Part shown: positions 11,901 through 24,671 of the stretch, in pieces
Layout of the letters: each line of letters starts with the position of its first letter
Position numbering within the stretch: the first letter of the stretch is position 1
NCBI GenBank assembly: GCA_025765615.1
Contig: JAIVFJ010000023.1
Span: forward strand, 425,671-489,670
DNA length: 64,000 bases
Source: Zopfochytrium polystomum
Lineage: Eukaryota > Chytridiomycota > Chytridiomycetes > Chytridiales > Chytridiaceae
Direction: 5' to 3'
Position numbers and translations under genes: made by a program
The notes under the pieces: generated by a model
What the model was told of the DNA's origin: nothing
Seen by the model: only the letters and a program-made list of their open reading frames with translations
The model's database searches: none

Positions 11901-12773
11901 TACCCCTCTCTTGCCTCATTCTGCGCTTCTCCATGCAAACCTTCCGCATGGTACTCGCTGCCGGGCCCACACTTCCCCCACTCCCCAAATCAGCCCCAAC
12001 ATCGTTTGCTTCAACATCTTCGATCCAGCCGGCAGGTCAATCCTTTGACTTCACCGTCCAGGGATTAGACGGGATCAGCAGTAGTATCCAGATGGCTCAG
12101 TTTATTTTTAACAGAGGCCTCTCGATGATGGGACTCGAGTGGTTCGGCAATTTAGGAAACCTGCTAACTTATGAGAGCGTTTCCCGTGAGATCATGCATC
12201 GGGGGTTGTATGATGCCATGTGGCTACTTTTCTTATTGTTAGGATACACTATGTAAGATGCTCTTTTGAAAGTAACGGCAAGGCTAAATTTAGATTTTTT
12301 GTCACAGTTTGGTTATAATCAAGCTTGTGATCGGTTTGACTTTGCACAGCCGCGCGTATAACCGTATTCAATGCCTATCATATGGGCCGAATCCCTCTCA
12401 GACGGGGAGCGAGAAGGCAAGGCGTTCCACTCTAACCGATTTTGCAGCAGCGCCTTCAACTCTTCGGGCTGCCCATGACGAAGCCGCCTCGGGAGAAGCT
12501 TCCCCAACCACGACGAACGCAAACACGCCAAAGCCGAGACCAGTTTCGACGAGTAGGCAGCTACCAGAAGCCACCCAAAAGGCACCAGTAGACCTGATAC
12601 TGTCCCCTCGAGACTTTGGGGCACTGGACTCGTCCGTCGAAGGAGGCTTCGGATTCGCAAAGCCTGGTCAACCTCTTGCTCCCGCACCGAATCAAGCCCC
12701 GGACCCGTCCATCCCGGATGAGCGCCTCGATGTGGTGGATCGCTTTTTGATGGTGAAGAGTCGAATAGTTTGA
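8947..12773 (+). CDS. TAPT1/Emp65-family ER membrane protein
   Basis: Seven exons, 8947-9180, 9229-10428, 10491-10763, 10821-11139, 11192-11787, 11849-12252 and 12308-12773, sum to 1163 aa with no phase conflict. The first 480 residues are Ser/Pro/Thr-rich and probably disordered. The conserved TAPT1 (DUF747) core follows: VQNFLMVPLEFERL, FFICMDSFLYIFTILPLRI, CDLLRGALVILCWLM, ICDKLCSAFGHDILDSLF, QFIEIKGSVFKKFERENL, DIVERFQLSIFLAII and ARRIGFVSIPLSCLILRF. The end is a multi-pass region and a disordered tail. TAPT1 in animals is linked to ciliary basal-body function, and yeast Emp65 is an ER membrane protein that works with Slp1 to protect soluble proteins. The long N-terminus is larger than in animal TAPT1. 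The gene starts 71 nt after the antiporter stop codon. Confidence 0.93.
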
Positions 12774-12875
12774 CTATGGTTTTGGCAGTAGTGAATCATG
12801 GACGGCAGCTAGTCTGTTTTTTTTTTTTTTTTTTTACATATATACATATATATCGGAAGAAGACAATTTTGTCAA

Positions 12876-15800
12876 ATGGATAAGTTCAAGACGCAAGTCT
12901 TCGTGCCCAAAGACTATGTCGACTCGTGCCTTCCAGCGAAGGTTAACACCTCTGGCGTGGGTAAGTGCGCGGGATGCATTCTACCGCAATTTCGCATAGA
13001 ATGCGCTTTTGCGAGGCAGCGATTGACCGCACATCATTTTGGTAGCTGCTTTCGACCCCAAAACACTTCTCAAAGCCCTGGACTCTTCGCTCTCCGATTT
13101 GCTGCGACACCGCCGCAAAATCCAATCTAAAATCGACGATCTTGAGGATGAGGCTATGGCATCTGAGAGTGCGCGCCTCCGAAAACTGTCTGACTTGACG
13201 GCTACGATGGAGGTTGGGTGGTGGAGTTTCAAATGTGCCCGATGCAGCGTTCGTCCTTACCAAAACCTCGCTTGGTTAGGATGTTCAAGCCTCCTTCTTA
13301 TCACTTGAGGCTCACCTTGGAGAGGTAGGGAAAACCGCCATTCGAATAGGTGAGATTTGATCCAGTTGAGGAAATCGGCTGCCTGTTGATACGTGTACGA
13401 CCAAAATTGGAATAAGGGGAGCAACTGGAGACCATTGACAAGCAACGTAGCCGTGCGGCGGAGGCCCGCGATCTGATTCAATTCTATCTTGACTTCAATC
13501 GAGAGTCCCCTAGCTTGCTGGACTCGTTTAAACAATCGTCAGCCGACGCAGAGGCGCAGGTAGAGCAAAAATGCGTCCTCTAATTTTATGAACTGCTTCC
13601 AAAAATTTCCTCACAAGACGGCAGTCATTTCGCGGCGGCTCACCGCTATCGCCAAAGAAATCGATGTGCCGGGTACGGAAATGGTGAATATTTAAGAAGC
13701 GAATCTCCAGGTCCGCCTTAACTCTGTCCTAACCGAATTTGCATCTTGCAAACCACCCCCACCCCGCTCGCAGGCTCGAGTCAACATCGAAAGGTTTTCC
13801 GAACTATTTGAACGGGAACTCCTTGAGCGCTTCGACCATGCGTACCGAGAAAACAGCGTCGAAAAAATGAATGTGAGGAAGCCTTGTACACGAAAAAAAA
13901 CTCAATTTGCTCCGTCCGACGGTTAGCCGTGCGCAAAGATTCTGTCCGACTTGAACGGCGGTGGCTCCTGTATCCAAGCTTACGTGAACCAGCACGAGTT
14001 TTTCTTGTTTCAGCCAACGGACCACGGCGTTATAAGGTGCTGAACTGGTTGGAGGTGGGGGGAGGGGTGAGGAAGAGGAGCTTGCTGGGATGAAGGTGCT
14101 GCCAGCTGACATTGCACACACAGCTCTGGGACACACGCTATCGAGCTCGATCGAGGGCTTGAACGACTATATTCCAAAGTTCGCCAAATCTGCCCGAAAG
14201 AGTGGGAGATGATATCCGCCATCTTTTCCAACGCCGTGATGGTGATGAGAACGTTCATTCAGAGAATCTTTGCGCAATCGGTAAGATTGCCGTTCGCGCC
14301 CTTCCCAGACGTGTCCTAAAGTGGGAAAAAAAAAAAAAAAAAAAAAAAAAATGCAGATCCAAGCTGAGATGGAACGGGTGTTCAACGACGCCGCCGAAGA
14401 GTCCGATCTTCACTATCTTTCAGTCATGGCGGTCACTCACACTGCAACGGCAGAGCTGGTGAAGGACCTTCAAAAATTCGACAAGCAAATCATCGGCGCA
14501 AAAACGAAGGAGGAGGGAATCTCTGCAACGCTCGAACGATGCTTCGACGACATTTTCGTCCCGTATGTAGACGGCGACCGCTATTTGACGATGGAGAACG
14601 AATCGTTCACCTCCATGATGAAGGAACTGATATCGGTCTTTACTAATTATGTGGTAAGCGAAGAAAACTAAGGAGACTTTCCAAATTTGAATTGCCACTC
14701 ACATTCTGCTCCCTCCGTCGTGTACAGGTTCTTCGAAAACGGCTCAAGCAGAAAGGAGTCCGCGTAGGAAATGTGGGCACGTATCTCTCTGGGAAGGACC
14801 CAACTTCCACCGTTGCCGGCCAGGTCGGACAGCTTTTGAACAGTTTCGGGGTGGACGTGGCCAGAAGCCCCGCAACGCCAGAGTCGACTGTTCCAGAGGA
14901 GCACGGTCTTCCGTCGTTAGATACTGGAATTAAGCTGTTCCAGCTCCACCTCGACTCTGTGAAACGGTGCCAGCAGATGAGCAAACCGGCGGACCTGCCT
15001 CGCAACTGCAATATTCTTTTCAGGTCTTTTGTGGAGACTTTTGGGAAAGAGTACCTCCTGGCATCCCTAAACATGTGAGTCTTCAGCGTTCTCGGACGAT
15101 TATTCATCGCAGAAATGTGTTTTACGAATTTTGCTTTTGGGCTCTGATTCTGTCCAGGGCAGTCGAAGATCACCAGACGCCCGACCAAAGAAGCGAGCCG
15201 GATTTGTCCTGTCTGGAGCTCGTTCAAGTGACAAACGACTTCCTTCACATGCTTCAAATGCATTTCCAGACCGCCGTGGTACGATGTTCTCTCCCGTTGC
15301 CGTTTGAACGGACGAGGCAAGCTCATTTTTGAACGACAGATTCCAACGGTGCTGCCCTCCCCGACGATTCATCGTGAGGTCGTGATTGTCAAGAACGACT
15401 TCATCTCAAACGTTGAGAACTCGATCAACAACCTTCTTCAAAAGATCCTGGAAGGTGCTGCCAACTTTTTTTTACGATTGTGTTCACTTTCTTTACGTTT
15501 GGTTGCTGTCGCCACAGAGATTCAAGGCTGGACTTCGACACTGCTCGCGAAGCAAAGAAAGGCAGATTTCCGCCCAAAAGACGATGCCGTCGTCGCTGTC
15601 ACTGCGGTACAATCAAAAGCGCGACCATCGCACTCCATGTACAACCGCTCACATGGCGCTCTCCTCATACCTCCCGGCTGTTGCAGGTGTGCCACCAAGT
15701 TTGCGAGTACATGGACAAGCTTTACGGTCAGATATCGGCGTCAGTCAGCGGCGCCAATCTCGAATTGCTGCTGGCAGAAGTCGGAACCTGTATTCACACG

Positions 15801-16337
15801 TTAAGTGCCTGGCAGTTCGCCCCGCTATTCGCACCAAAGCAATAGCCTTATCCACGCTTGTTTACCTCCCTCCCCACCCCCGCGCGCGGTGCCGACATAC
15901 AAACAAACAATGGCAACATTAGCCAGCTTCTAGGGCATCTCAAAAAGTACACGTTTTCACACACCGGCGCGCAAGTGCTCGAAGTGTAGGTCAATTTTCG
16001 TCTCCTATGGCCCCTTCGTACCCACCTTTCCCCACCGTCAATTCGAGCGAGTAGTCAAACTAAAAAGATCTACCCGTTTCTTTCACCGAATCACAGCGAC
16101 CTGAACGCGTACAGCGAAGCGACTCGGGCGTGGAAGATTCCGACCCTGACCGAGCGCTTTGAGATTCTGCGCGACATTGGGCGGGTGTTCACGGTGCCGC
16201 CGGAGGAGCTGCCGTTCCTGCTGAACGACGGGCCGCTGGGCAGGATCGAGTACGCCCTCCTCCAGCCGTTCCTCGTCAATCGCAGCGACTGGAGCAAGGT
16301 TCAGAAGTCGGACTTGTTTGGAAGGAGGCGGATATGA
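12876..16337 (+). CDS. SEC10: Exocyst complex component Sec10 (EXOC5)
   Basis: Sixteen exons: 12876-12960, 13046-13212, 13280-13349, 13417-13559, 13618-13683, 13774-13872, 13927-14036, 14124-14280, 14357-14653, 14728-15074, 15158-15278, 15340-15454, 15518-15606, 15687-15799, 15923-15985 and 16097-16337. They total 2283 nt (760 aa) and every junction is in phase. Family landmarks are RIGEQLETIDKQRSRAAEAR, LIQFYLDFN, FSELFERELLERFDHAYRE, ILSDLNGGGSCIQAYVNQH, GLERLYSKVRQICPKEWE, FIQRIFAQSIQ, DLNAYSEATRAWKIP and ERFEILRDIGRVFTVPPEEL. Sec10 is a helical-rod subunit of the octameric exocyst that tethers secretory vesicles at the plasma membrane. A 25-nt A run sits in intron 8, just before the acceptor at 14356. 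This is the most intron-dense gene of the window. Confidence 0.96.
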
Positions 16338-16685
16338 GAGTGCAACGGAGGGAAGGGTGGGAGGACTGCAAACAAAAAAAAAAAAAAAAAAAAAAAAAAA
16401 GAAGAAGAAGAAGAAGTAGAAGATTTATGTATAGTTCGACCATGCAGAAAGCTTCGCAAACCAGGAAGAATCAAAGATCAGGCAAGTTTGAGCGCCAAAG
16501 GATGAAGAAGGGGGAGAAAAAAAAAAAAAAAAAAATAGAAGGAAAAAAGGAGAGAATGTGAAGAACAAATAATCAACTTGAAAAGCAAGACCATCACTCC
16601 CCTCAATATCAATACCAACCCCACAACCCCCTCTCTCCCTCCCCAATGCAGCCCGCGTGGTTCAACTCGCGGTGCGTGGGATTTT
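16338..16685. other. Convergent 3' region with A-rich tracts
   Basis: This lies between the convergent SEC10 and ARF stop codons. It holds two A-rich tracts (about 16373-16420, with an AGA-repeat tail, and 16517-16536). No coding signal was seen. The tracts are likely in 3' untranslated sequence. Confidence 0.5.
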
Positions 16686-17704
<1,019 letters not shown>

Positions 17705-18156
17705 GGTTCCAGTGCTGACGGGAGAAATAAGGCGTCGACGAGGGTAGGGTGTAGTGAATGTGAGTGAGTGAGCGAGTGAGTGAGCGAGTGAGTGAGTGAG
17801 TGAGTGAGAGTGTGTGAGCGTTGTTTCCTCCCCAACTCGTCCCCACTTTTTATAGCGGGGCCAGCCAGCCTCGCACGTCTTGAATAAATAATAACTATCG
17901 AGGGCTGCTTCTTCCGCCGTCTCTGTCTCTGTCTCTGCCTTTCCATCATCGCCAGGCCACCGTGGAACTTCACGCTTTCTGTTTTCTTTTTCCTGTTTTT
18001 TCTGTTTTTTTATTTTTTATTTTTATTTATTTTTTTTTTTATGTCGGGCAGTCTCCGTCTGGAAACTGGGCCACACCGAACACACCAACAAGACAAAACG
18101 ACTGATCACCGCCTCATCCCTGCAGGCTTGTCGTCGCGCACCACGGCGGGTCAAGT
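17705..18156. other. ARF upstream region with GAGT/GAGC repeat
   Basis: This holds the promoter of the minus-strand ARF gene and the 3' end of ATG10. A tetranucleotide run (GAGT with interspersed GAGC) spans about 17759-17811, and a T-rich tract spans 17985-18040. No gene was seen. Confidence 0.5.
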
Positions 18157-19104
18157 CTATGGGGTCGAACGAGGGGGAGGCGCCGCCCAGCGCCGCAGCC
18201 ACCGGTTGTCACTGCTGCTGGCAAGCAAGGTTGCCACGGGGCAGGACACCACCGCCGTCAGCGCCCACGCCGCCGCATGCAGCCACAGAACGAGATGCCG
18301 CCACGCCACACCCGCAGACTTGTCCCCGTCGCCCTCGTCGTCGTCCTCTCCATTCGCACTCAGAGAATCCAGAAACTCGCGCGTGGTGCACGGGTGCAGG
18401 TAGTAGAAGGGTAAGCCCAAGTGTGGGTGATCCTAAGGAATATAGTAGGTTTTTGTTTTTCGATGATGAGGGTCAAATCGCCTAAGTTGGGTGTGTGGGC
18501 ACGCAAGTCGGGTTTCTCACCTGCTGCGAGATGACGGGAGTCTCTGTCGCGGAAGGCGACAGCCGCAGCGGCAGCACAGTCCCGGATTCGTCGTAACAGT
18601 TGAAGTACAGCACCGGCGCGCCCCACACCTTGGAGTACACGGCGTGGAACTCCCAGCTGCAGGTGGTGGCGGAGGTAGCAGCGGCGGCGGCGGCGGCGGA
18701 TGTGTCGAGAGCCGCTGGGTCGTCCGGCTCGAGGGCGCTGTCGTCGCTGTACTCCTCGACACCATCGGTCTGCCCGGCTGTGGAGGCCGTATCGCCGTCG
18801 GCTAGGCTGGACTGGACACGGAGCAAGATGTAGGTATCATTCCGCGGCGAGCGCACTGCAACGGTCGCCGGGAGAGGGAGAAAGTGGAGAGCGTATCCTG
18901 TTCTCAGCGAGCGATGCAAAGCAATGGGAGAGGAAGAAGGGGGGTATGGGCAGATCATCGCGCGCCAATCGTACTTGCCACCCAGCGAGGGGCATCGTTA
19001 CCATACCCGTAGCCGCCCTCGGCGTCGCGGTGGTCCTCGCGTTCTGAAGCGTCCTGTTCTTGCCGGGTGAGGACCGATGCGAACTTGTCAAAGGCGTGCT
19101 CCAT
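18157..19104 (-). CDS. ATG10: Autophagy E2-like conjugating enzyme Atg10
   Basis: Three exons, 19104-18975, 18855-18521 and 18432-18157, give 246 aa. The Atg10 core is clear: SWEFHAVYSKVWGAPVLYF is the conserved beta-strand pair, followed by ISQQDHPHLGLPFYYLHPC and TTREFL. The cysteine of the HPC motif is the expected thioester-forming residue. Atg10 transfers Atg12 from Atg7 to Atg5 during autophagosome formation. Between the two conserved blocks lies an acidic, Ala-rich low-complexity insertion (about residues 65-100), which is not typical. The C-terminal end (HLVLWLHAAAWALTAVV and on) is weakly conserved. The start codon is separated by only 23 nt from the start codon of the divergent plus-strand gene, so the two genes must share a promoter or have overlapping leaders. 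Confidence 0.88.
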
Positions 19105-19127
19105 GACGGCAAGAAGAAAGAAAAGTA

Positions 19128-20483
19128 ATGAAGCGTCCTCGAGACGACGACGGCGCGGCGACGGCGACGGCTCGGGCGCCGGCGGGCGACGCGGGCGTCA
19201 ACGGCGAGAACCAGCAAGACTCGAAGAAGAAGAAGATCGAGAAGTCGGAGAAGAGGAGCAAAGAGAACAAGGAGACGAAGAGCGCGGAGCCGGTAGAGTC
19301 GGCGACATCTGGGACAGTCGACAAAGCAACAACGGACCGCAAGAAGGAAAAGGAGAGCTCGGAAAAGAAGGACAAGAAAGGCAAGGAGGACAAGGAGGAC
19401 AAGGAGGCGAAGGAGGACAAGAAGGACAAGAAGGAGAAGGAACGAACGAAGGCAGTGAGCGAGACGGAGTCGGCAAAACGAAGCCTCGACGGCGAGAAAG
19501 AGCAGCCGGACGCGGTCGAGGAGCAGAAGAAGAAGAAGAACAAGAAGCAGAAGAAGAAGGAGAAGACCGCGGACGAGACCACGGTGGAGACCACAGAGGA
19601 GACCAACGACCGGAATACGGACCTATCTTCTACGGCACCAAAAGAAGTAGCCAAGAGCGCCGGTAAGGCCACACACGCACAGCGACCGACAAAGCCGCCA
19701 CCTTCCACGCCAGCGGAAGTGGCGGGAGGCGCCAAGGAGGCGGCGAAAAAGACCACCAAGAAAGGCAAGAAAGAGCGTAAGGAGCCGCCGCCCGTCGCGA
19801 GCGACCAAACCGAAAAGGCATCAGTCGCCACCGAGGCGCCCGCTGAAGCGACGGGAAAGGCAGACAGCGGACAGCCGTCAGAGTCGGGGAAAAAGGGCAA
19901 GAAGCGGAAGGAGCGGAGCGCGGACGACGAACCGGCTGCCACGACGGCGGACTCCTCTCCCGCAAAGAAGCCCCGCGCGGCCAGCGACGATGACTCGGCC
20001 GATCAAGGCGACGACCCCGCGAAGGCGGCAGACCATGAGACGTTGAACAAAAAGGAGGAGGAGAAGAAGAAGAAGAAGAAGAAGGGCGGGAAGGTCCACG
20101 ACGACAGCACAGAGCAAGCTCCCACATCCTCAAACCCTGCCGCGTCAAAAACATCAACCGCCGACGCGGAACCGAACGCTACAGCCCCTGCGAGCGCCCA
20201 AACGGCGCCACGAAAGCCGTGGAACGACTGGAGCCAGGCGAGCTTCGACGACCCCGAGCGAGAGGCCAAGTTCAGGCGGATGCTTGGGCTGTTTAGAAAG
20301 GCGGACGGCGGCGGCGGCGACGGCGGCGGTGCTGCGGCCCAGCCTCCCTCGGCTGGATCGGAGGGGCTCAAGGCGTCGTTTGTTTCTAAAATGCAGAGTG
20401 ACTTGCAGTCGCAGTTTGACACGGCGCGTGCTCTCAACCAGCGGATGCGGAGGGGACAGCGTGTTGGACTGGGAGGATTTTAG
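19128..20483 (+). CDS. Lysine-rich nuclear/nucleolar protein with C-terminal SMAP-type domain
   Basis: A single exon encodes 451 aa. The first 370 residues are dominated by Lys, Glu, Ala and Thr, with many KKKKK and KKDKK blocks that look like nucleolar or nuclear localisation signals. The end (residues about 375-451) has the small-acidic-protein (SMAP) pattern: WNDWSQASFDDPEREAKFRR, MLGLFRK, then a Gly-rich spacer and FVSKMQSDLQSQFDTARALN. This combination resembles KNOP1-type lysine-rich nucleolar proteins. The function of the domain is poorly known. The gene is divergent from ATG10 with a 23-nt gap between start codons. Confidence 0.75.
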   Translation: MKRPRDDDGAATATARAPAGDAGVNGENQQDSKKKKIEKSEKRSKENKETKSAEPVESATSGTVDKATTDRKKEKESSEKKDKKGKEDKEDKEAKEDKKDKKEKERTKAVSETESAKRSLDGEKEQPDAVEEQKKKKNKKQKKKEKTADETTVETTEETNDRNTDLSSTAPKEVAKSAGKATHAQRPTKPPPSTPAEVAGGAKEAAKKTTKKGKKERKEPPPVASDQTEKASVATEAPAEATGKADSGQPSESGKKGKKRKERSADDEPAATTADSSPAKKPRAASDDDSADQGDDPAKAADHETLNKKEEEKKKKKKKGGKVHDDSTEQAPTSSNPAASKTSTADAEPNATAPASAQTAPRKPWNDWSQASFDDPEREAKFRRMLGLFRKADGGGGDGGGAAAQPPSAGSEGLKASFVSKMQSDLQSQFDTARALNQRMRRGQRVGLGGF

Positions 20484-21432
20484 GGTATGCCTTAGGGAGT
20501 GTCGTTAATGAAGGTGGGAAAAGGGTGCGGAGGATGGGAGCGAGGGCTTAATCTTTGGAGTTTTATCAGCGGGAGGTGCCTGGTCAATTCTTTTTGCATT
20601 TGCCAAAGTTCGCTTGAAAACATAGCGCTGCTGGAGGTCCTGGTACATACTCTACCACCTTCGTCGTCCCAAAGTCCCAAACGCCATTCATTCACTGACT
20701 GGCGGGTCCCTCCGTCACCTCCTGTTCCTCATGCCACATATTCGGCGGCATCCCCGGAACTCTCGGTATAAACCGCTGCTTCTCCGCATACCGGACCCAT
20801 CGTTCCCATGCCGGCGACTGAAGAACAATCCCCAGCAAACACCTCCAGCTCCTTCATTTATTAAAAAAGCAGTTGGTACACCAACTACCTGTTCCAGCCA
20901 GGGTACGGCCACGGCGACGTTGCCGCGGCGGCGGCCCTCTGCACTAAACCCGCGCCGGCAACGCCGCCTCGGTACCCGTTCGCCCGTCCGTCCAGCAACC
21001 CGGCACCAGGCGCAGCCGCCGCCGACGCCCCCGCCGCCGACGCAATCGCCGGGAACCGCAGCGCAGACCCGCCCTCTTTCCTCCCAGCTGCCGTCGCTGC
21101 CCCTCCCGCCCCGCCGGCCGCCCACGGGAGGTGTGCGGCGTCAGGGGGCGTCTGTGGAGGCGCCGGCGCCGGCGCGGGGCTTGCATGGACGCGGTGGTGG
21201 CGCGGAGGGTGCGGGGCGGGGGCGAGGGCGGGAGCAGCGGGGCCGGTCGGGCGCGGGGAGTCTGTCGCCCGATGGCGGGGATATGGGGGGAGGTGTGTGT
21301 GTGTGTGTGTGTTTGCAATTGTTGTGAGGATAAAGGAGGCGAGTGACGGCGTGTTTCAGAAGAAGAAAAAAATGACTTTTGCCTTACCTCTGTGTGGTGA
21401 GAAAGCGTTTCGTTGCTTTCGGCCTTTCAATG
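20484..21432. other. GC-rich region without a firm gene
   Basis: This lies between the SMAP-domain gene (plus) and ATAT1 (minus), which converge here. From about 20900 to 21290 it is very GC-rich, and both strands are open in several frames because of composition. A plus-strand reading from about 20880 (WYTNYLFQPGYGHGD, then Ala/Pro-rich) could be the end of an unmodelled exon, but I found no start or family match. A (GT)n run lies at about 21293-21312. Confidence 0.35.
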
Positions 21433-22723
21433 CTACACGAAGGAGTTAAAAATGTGGACCGTCTGTCGCCATTTGCAGGTCTTGGACCAACCTTCGGGAT
21501 CAGATGCCAGCGGGTGCTGGGTTGGGAAAATGAGAGGCCGGCAGATCAAGAAGGGAAACCAAGACCTCACCTGCTTGAAAATTACGAAGTTATTCGCTTG
21601 CGGTGTATCTAATGAACGTTTTTGGAAGCGCAGGGAAACAATGTGCGTGTTGTTTGAGGGCCTAAACAGGAAATTGCCAATCATTACAGTCTTCCAGGTT
21701 GTAGTGCTTCCGCAGAAAGGAGAGGAGTAGTCGTGATGGTTTGTCGTACGCCAGCAATTCTGCCGATGTTCCTTCTGCCTGTAAGTTGTCAGCAACGGCG
21801 CAGACCCCAACGCGTCCGAGGCGCACCTCCAACATAAAGTCGAACAGCTCCTTTCCGAAGCCTTGTTTGTTTGTTTAGTTCGTATATAAGAGGGAAACGA
21901 TTAACCAACTTAAGTATGTGAAACAAAAAATGGAGAACCGCCGAACCTGAACGCTGGAATTTTTCGTGGATGAAAAAATCCAACACACACAGTGGGCACA
22001 TTTGGATTTGCCGTCCCTGCCGATTCTGCTTTGAGGGAGTTCATTCAGAGAGAGCGCGGTCGAGCAGATTAGCTTTGCCGCATTCAATACAACTGCGGAC
22101 ACGATCCCTTACACAATTTACAATGGAAAAGCAATTCAAAGGCACGCACCGCCACAAACAGGTTCTTGGGTCCCACTTTCAGCATTCCAATGACGTCGGC
22201 TCCCACTTCACCTGGAGGCTCAGCCTCTAGAAACGTCTCCTCCCCCTCGGACGGGTCGCACCGTCCGCCGCCCCTCGACGCCGAAGTGGGACGTGCATCC
22301 CGCTGTATTGTCGAACCGAGATCCCGCCCTGATCTGAGCACGTACAGCCGGTGGAGCGGATTCTGGTGCAGCCGAGCGAGGTTTGTGACGGGAGAGCGGA
22401 GGCCTTGTGCCTTGTTTCGGGGGGGTGGAGGTGGCGGCTAGTTAGGCCAGCTCCTTGTGGGCGGACAATCCGATACTCTGCGGTTAAGAAGAAGGGAAAA
22501 AGGCAGCAGCTTACTCTAGCGCTTGCTTCGCCCATGTTGTCGATGATGTGCATCATCAGGGTGAGCCTAGATTCAGGCGAGGTGGGGTAAGGTCAGCCGT
22601 GAAGCGCAGAGGAGGTCCAGATGAATTGGGGAACGGGAACGCCACGCGCACGTACCTCGCGGCATGCCGAGGAAGGGTTCCGGAGCTCAGCACGGTGATG
22701 CGTTGCGGTAATACCGTCTCCAG
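21433..22723 (-). CDS. ATAT1: Alpha-tubulin N-acetyltransferase (ATAT1/Mec-17)
   Basis: Exons on the minus strand are: an exon ending at 22656, then 22566-22515, 22410-22150, 22025-21947, 21861-21827, 21778-21688, 21596-21571 and 21516-21433; all joins are in phase. The joined product runs LETVLPQRITVLSSG, LTLMMHIIDNMGEASAR, AQGLRSPVTNLARL, ADVIGMLKVGPKNLFV, MCPLCVLDFFIHEKFQRSG, FGKELFDFMLE, LAYDKPSRLLLSFLRKHYNL and SNNFVIFKQ. These are the diagnostic ATAT1 blocks, including the acetyl-CoA-binding RSGFGKELF and the catalytic-core PLCVLDFF. The enzyme acetylates Lys40 of alpha-tubulin inside the microtubule lumen, a mark of cilia and flagella. The upstream end is unresolved: the frame stays open to about 22951 without an ATG, so a first exon is missing from my model. 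The coordinate given is the first clearly conserved residue. An insertion between RDLGSTIQR and ADVIG is low-complexity. Confidence 0.9.
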
Positions 22724-23075
22724 GCCGGTGTTCGCCGATGCTCCGTCCAAAAGAGTAGTCCGGCAGCTGCAGCCGCTTCGGCACGCTGATCGTGGGTCAT
22801 CGTTGCCGAGTGGAAGGACGGGGCGGAAGACGAGGACGAAGGGTAGGAGGAGGACGACGACGACGACGAGGAGGAGGTCAGCATTTCCTGTGCTGCGTGC
22901 GTGTTGCGGCGATGCCCGAGACGGCAGACGGATCGTCCGATCCTGCCGCAAGAGGGCAGTAGCGAGGGAAGCAGTGGGGAGTTTCGGAGCTGTTGAGGAG
23001 GGGCGATCGGTGCGTGCTTGCTTTGGACGGATCTCGATCTAGTCGATGGCAAGCGCGCGCGTGCGCGCGAGCGAG

Positions 23076-23112
<37 letters not shown>

Positions 23113-23500
23113 GTTTCTCGCGGCGCGAAATGTTTTGGGTGGAAGGGTTTGTTTGTGTGTCTTGTTTTTTTTTTTTTCCTTCTTTTTTTCTTTTTTTTTT
23201 CTTTTGGATTTGCTTTCGCGTATTTGCAGGATTCATTATTCATTTATTTTTGCACGAACTCTGGTGGTGGCGTGGGTGGGAAGAAGGACCCCTTTTTTGG
23301 GCACACAGAGAACTGTCAGACAGATGGACAGACCGACAGACCGACAGACAGACAGACTGATCGACAGACAGGAAGGTGGACAGGCAGGCAGACAGGCAGA
23401 CAGACATGTGCCATTAAGGTGGGCAAAGACAAATCCAACACACAAAAAACAAAGAAACAAAACAACAACAACAACAACAACAACAACCCCACCAACACGC
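22724..23500. repeat. Region between ATAT1 and FOP with simple repeats
   Basis: This holds the unresolved 5' end of ATAT1, a (GT)n tract at about 23078-23110, T-rich tracts at about 23166-23200, an imperfect (GACA)n tract at about 23310-23405 and an (AAC)n tract at about 23459-23487. The last ends just before the FOP start codon. ATAT1 and FOP are divergent, so both promoters must lie here. Confidence 0.6.
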
Positions 23501-24637
23501 ATGTCTTCGCCGCCTCCGTCCAAAGCGTCGCAACCACCGCCGCCGCCGCCGCCGCCGCCGCCTGGGCGAGGAGGAGGAGTAGGTGGTGCTGACAGCGCTG
23601 CCGCTCTGGAGCTCAAGGCGCTCGTGGCCGAGGTTCTCTCACGGAACGGGGTTCTTGGCAAGATTAAGGTAAGCGTCTCCCCAAAAGCGAGCCTAACGCC
23701 GCCGTTCAACGACACCCCTTCCCGCGAACCCCCCGTACTCACCTTTCTTCTCTCGAACGCGATCACAGGCAGAGCTTCGGGCCGCAGTGTACTCAGCGTT
23801 GCAGGAGGTAGAGGGGCAGACTCCCCGCGCCGCGGCAGGAGTCGGATCGCCGTCCGTGCGGGCTTTACTGTCGTCTGACGAAGGTACAAGCGTTGGCGAC
23901 GAGGCTATGACTTGGCACCGTGGCACTAACTTGGCTTACCGCTTGCTTTCACGTGCCGTTCCATGCATCGCACCCTCGCTTGGCCACTCTCGCACTCTCG
24001 CCCGCGCCTCCCCCCATTGTTCACCACCGCCCTACATCGCACACGCTCCAAACGCCCCCAGGCTCCTTAGCGCTAGCCCTCGTGCATGACTTTCTTGAAT
24101 GCTGCAACCTGGACCACACTTTGACGGTGCTGATGCCGGAGGCCGCCGTCCAAACGGTAAGACGCAAAGCGACGGCCGCTGAGTTAATAGGGAGATGGGT
24201 AAGAAGTGGGAATTTTTTCAGCTAATTCCGTATTGCTGGCCACGCGCGTTTTGCAGACCAGCATGCCATCAAAAACAGATATGCAAAAGCGGTTAACGCT
24301 CGGGGCGGCAACGAGTCCTGAACCGAGAAAGCCACTGCTGTTGCGGCTCATCGAGGAGCGGGCGGGTAAGTCGCGAGGTTCTTTGGTAGCAATGAGAGAA
24401 GAGGAAACGGGCTGACGACCGCGGCTCCTCCTTCCATCTGCCAGCTTGCACAACACCGACCGCAGCAGTCCCCCACAGCCAAAGCGATGGCGGAATCCCA
24501 GCGGCTGGTGAGTTTTGCGCACTTCCCCGTCTTTTCGAATGGCGGAGGGAACCCCGACAATCCTCTCACCGTGAACCTGCTACAGGCCAACCACCAAATC
24601 AGGCTCCTGCCCTCACGAAAATTTTGTAAGGATCTGT

Positions 24638-24671
<34 letters not shown>

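Noticed and set aside
16373..16420. A-rich tracts here and elsewhere as retroposon (poly-A) tails
   Set aside because: No target duplications or element body next to them; similar A/T runs sit in introns and UTRs throughout the window.
20731..21327. Long plus-strand open frame of Pro/Arg-rich composition
   Set aside because: GC-rich sequence is open in several frames on both strands; no motif or splice pattern supports it.
23078..23487. Tandem GT, GACA and AAC tracts as a CRISPR-like or satellite array
   Set aside because: Units are 2-4 nt with no unique spacers; these are ordinary microsatellites in a eukaryotic promoter region.
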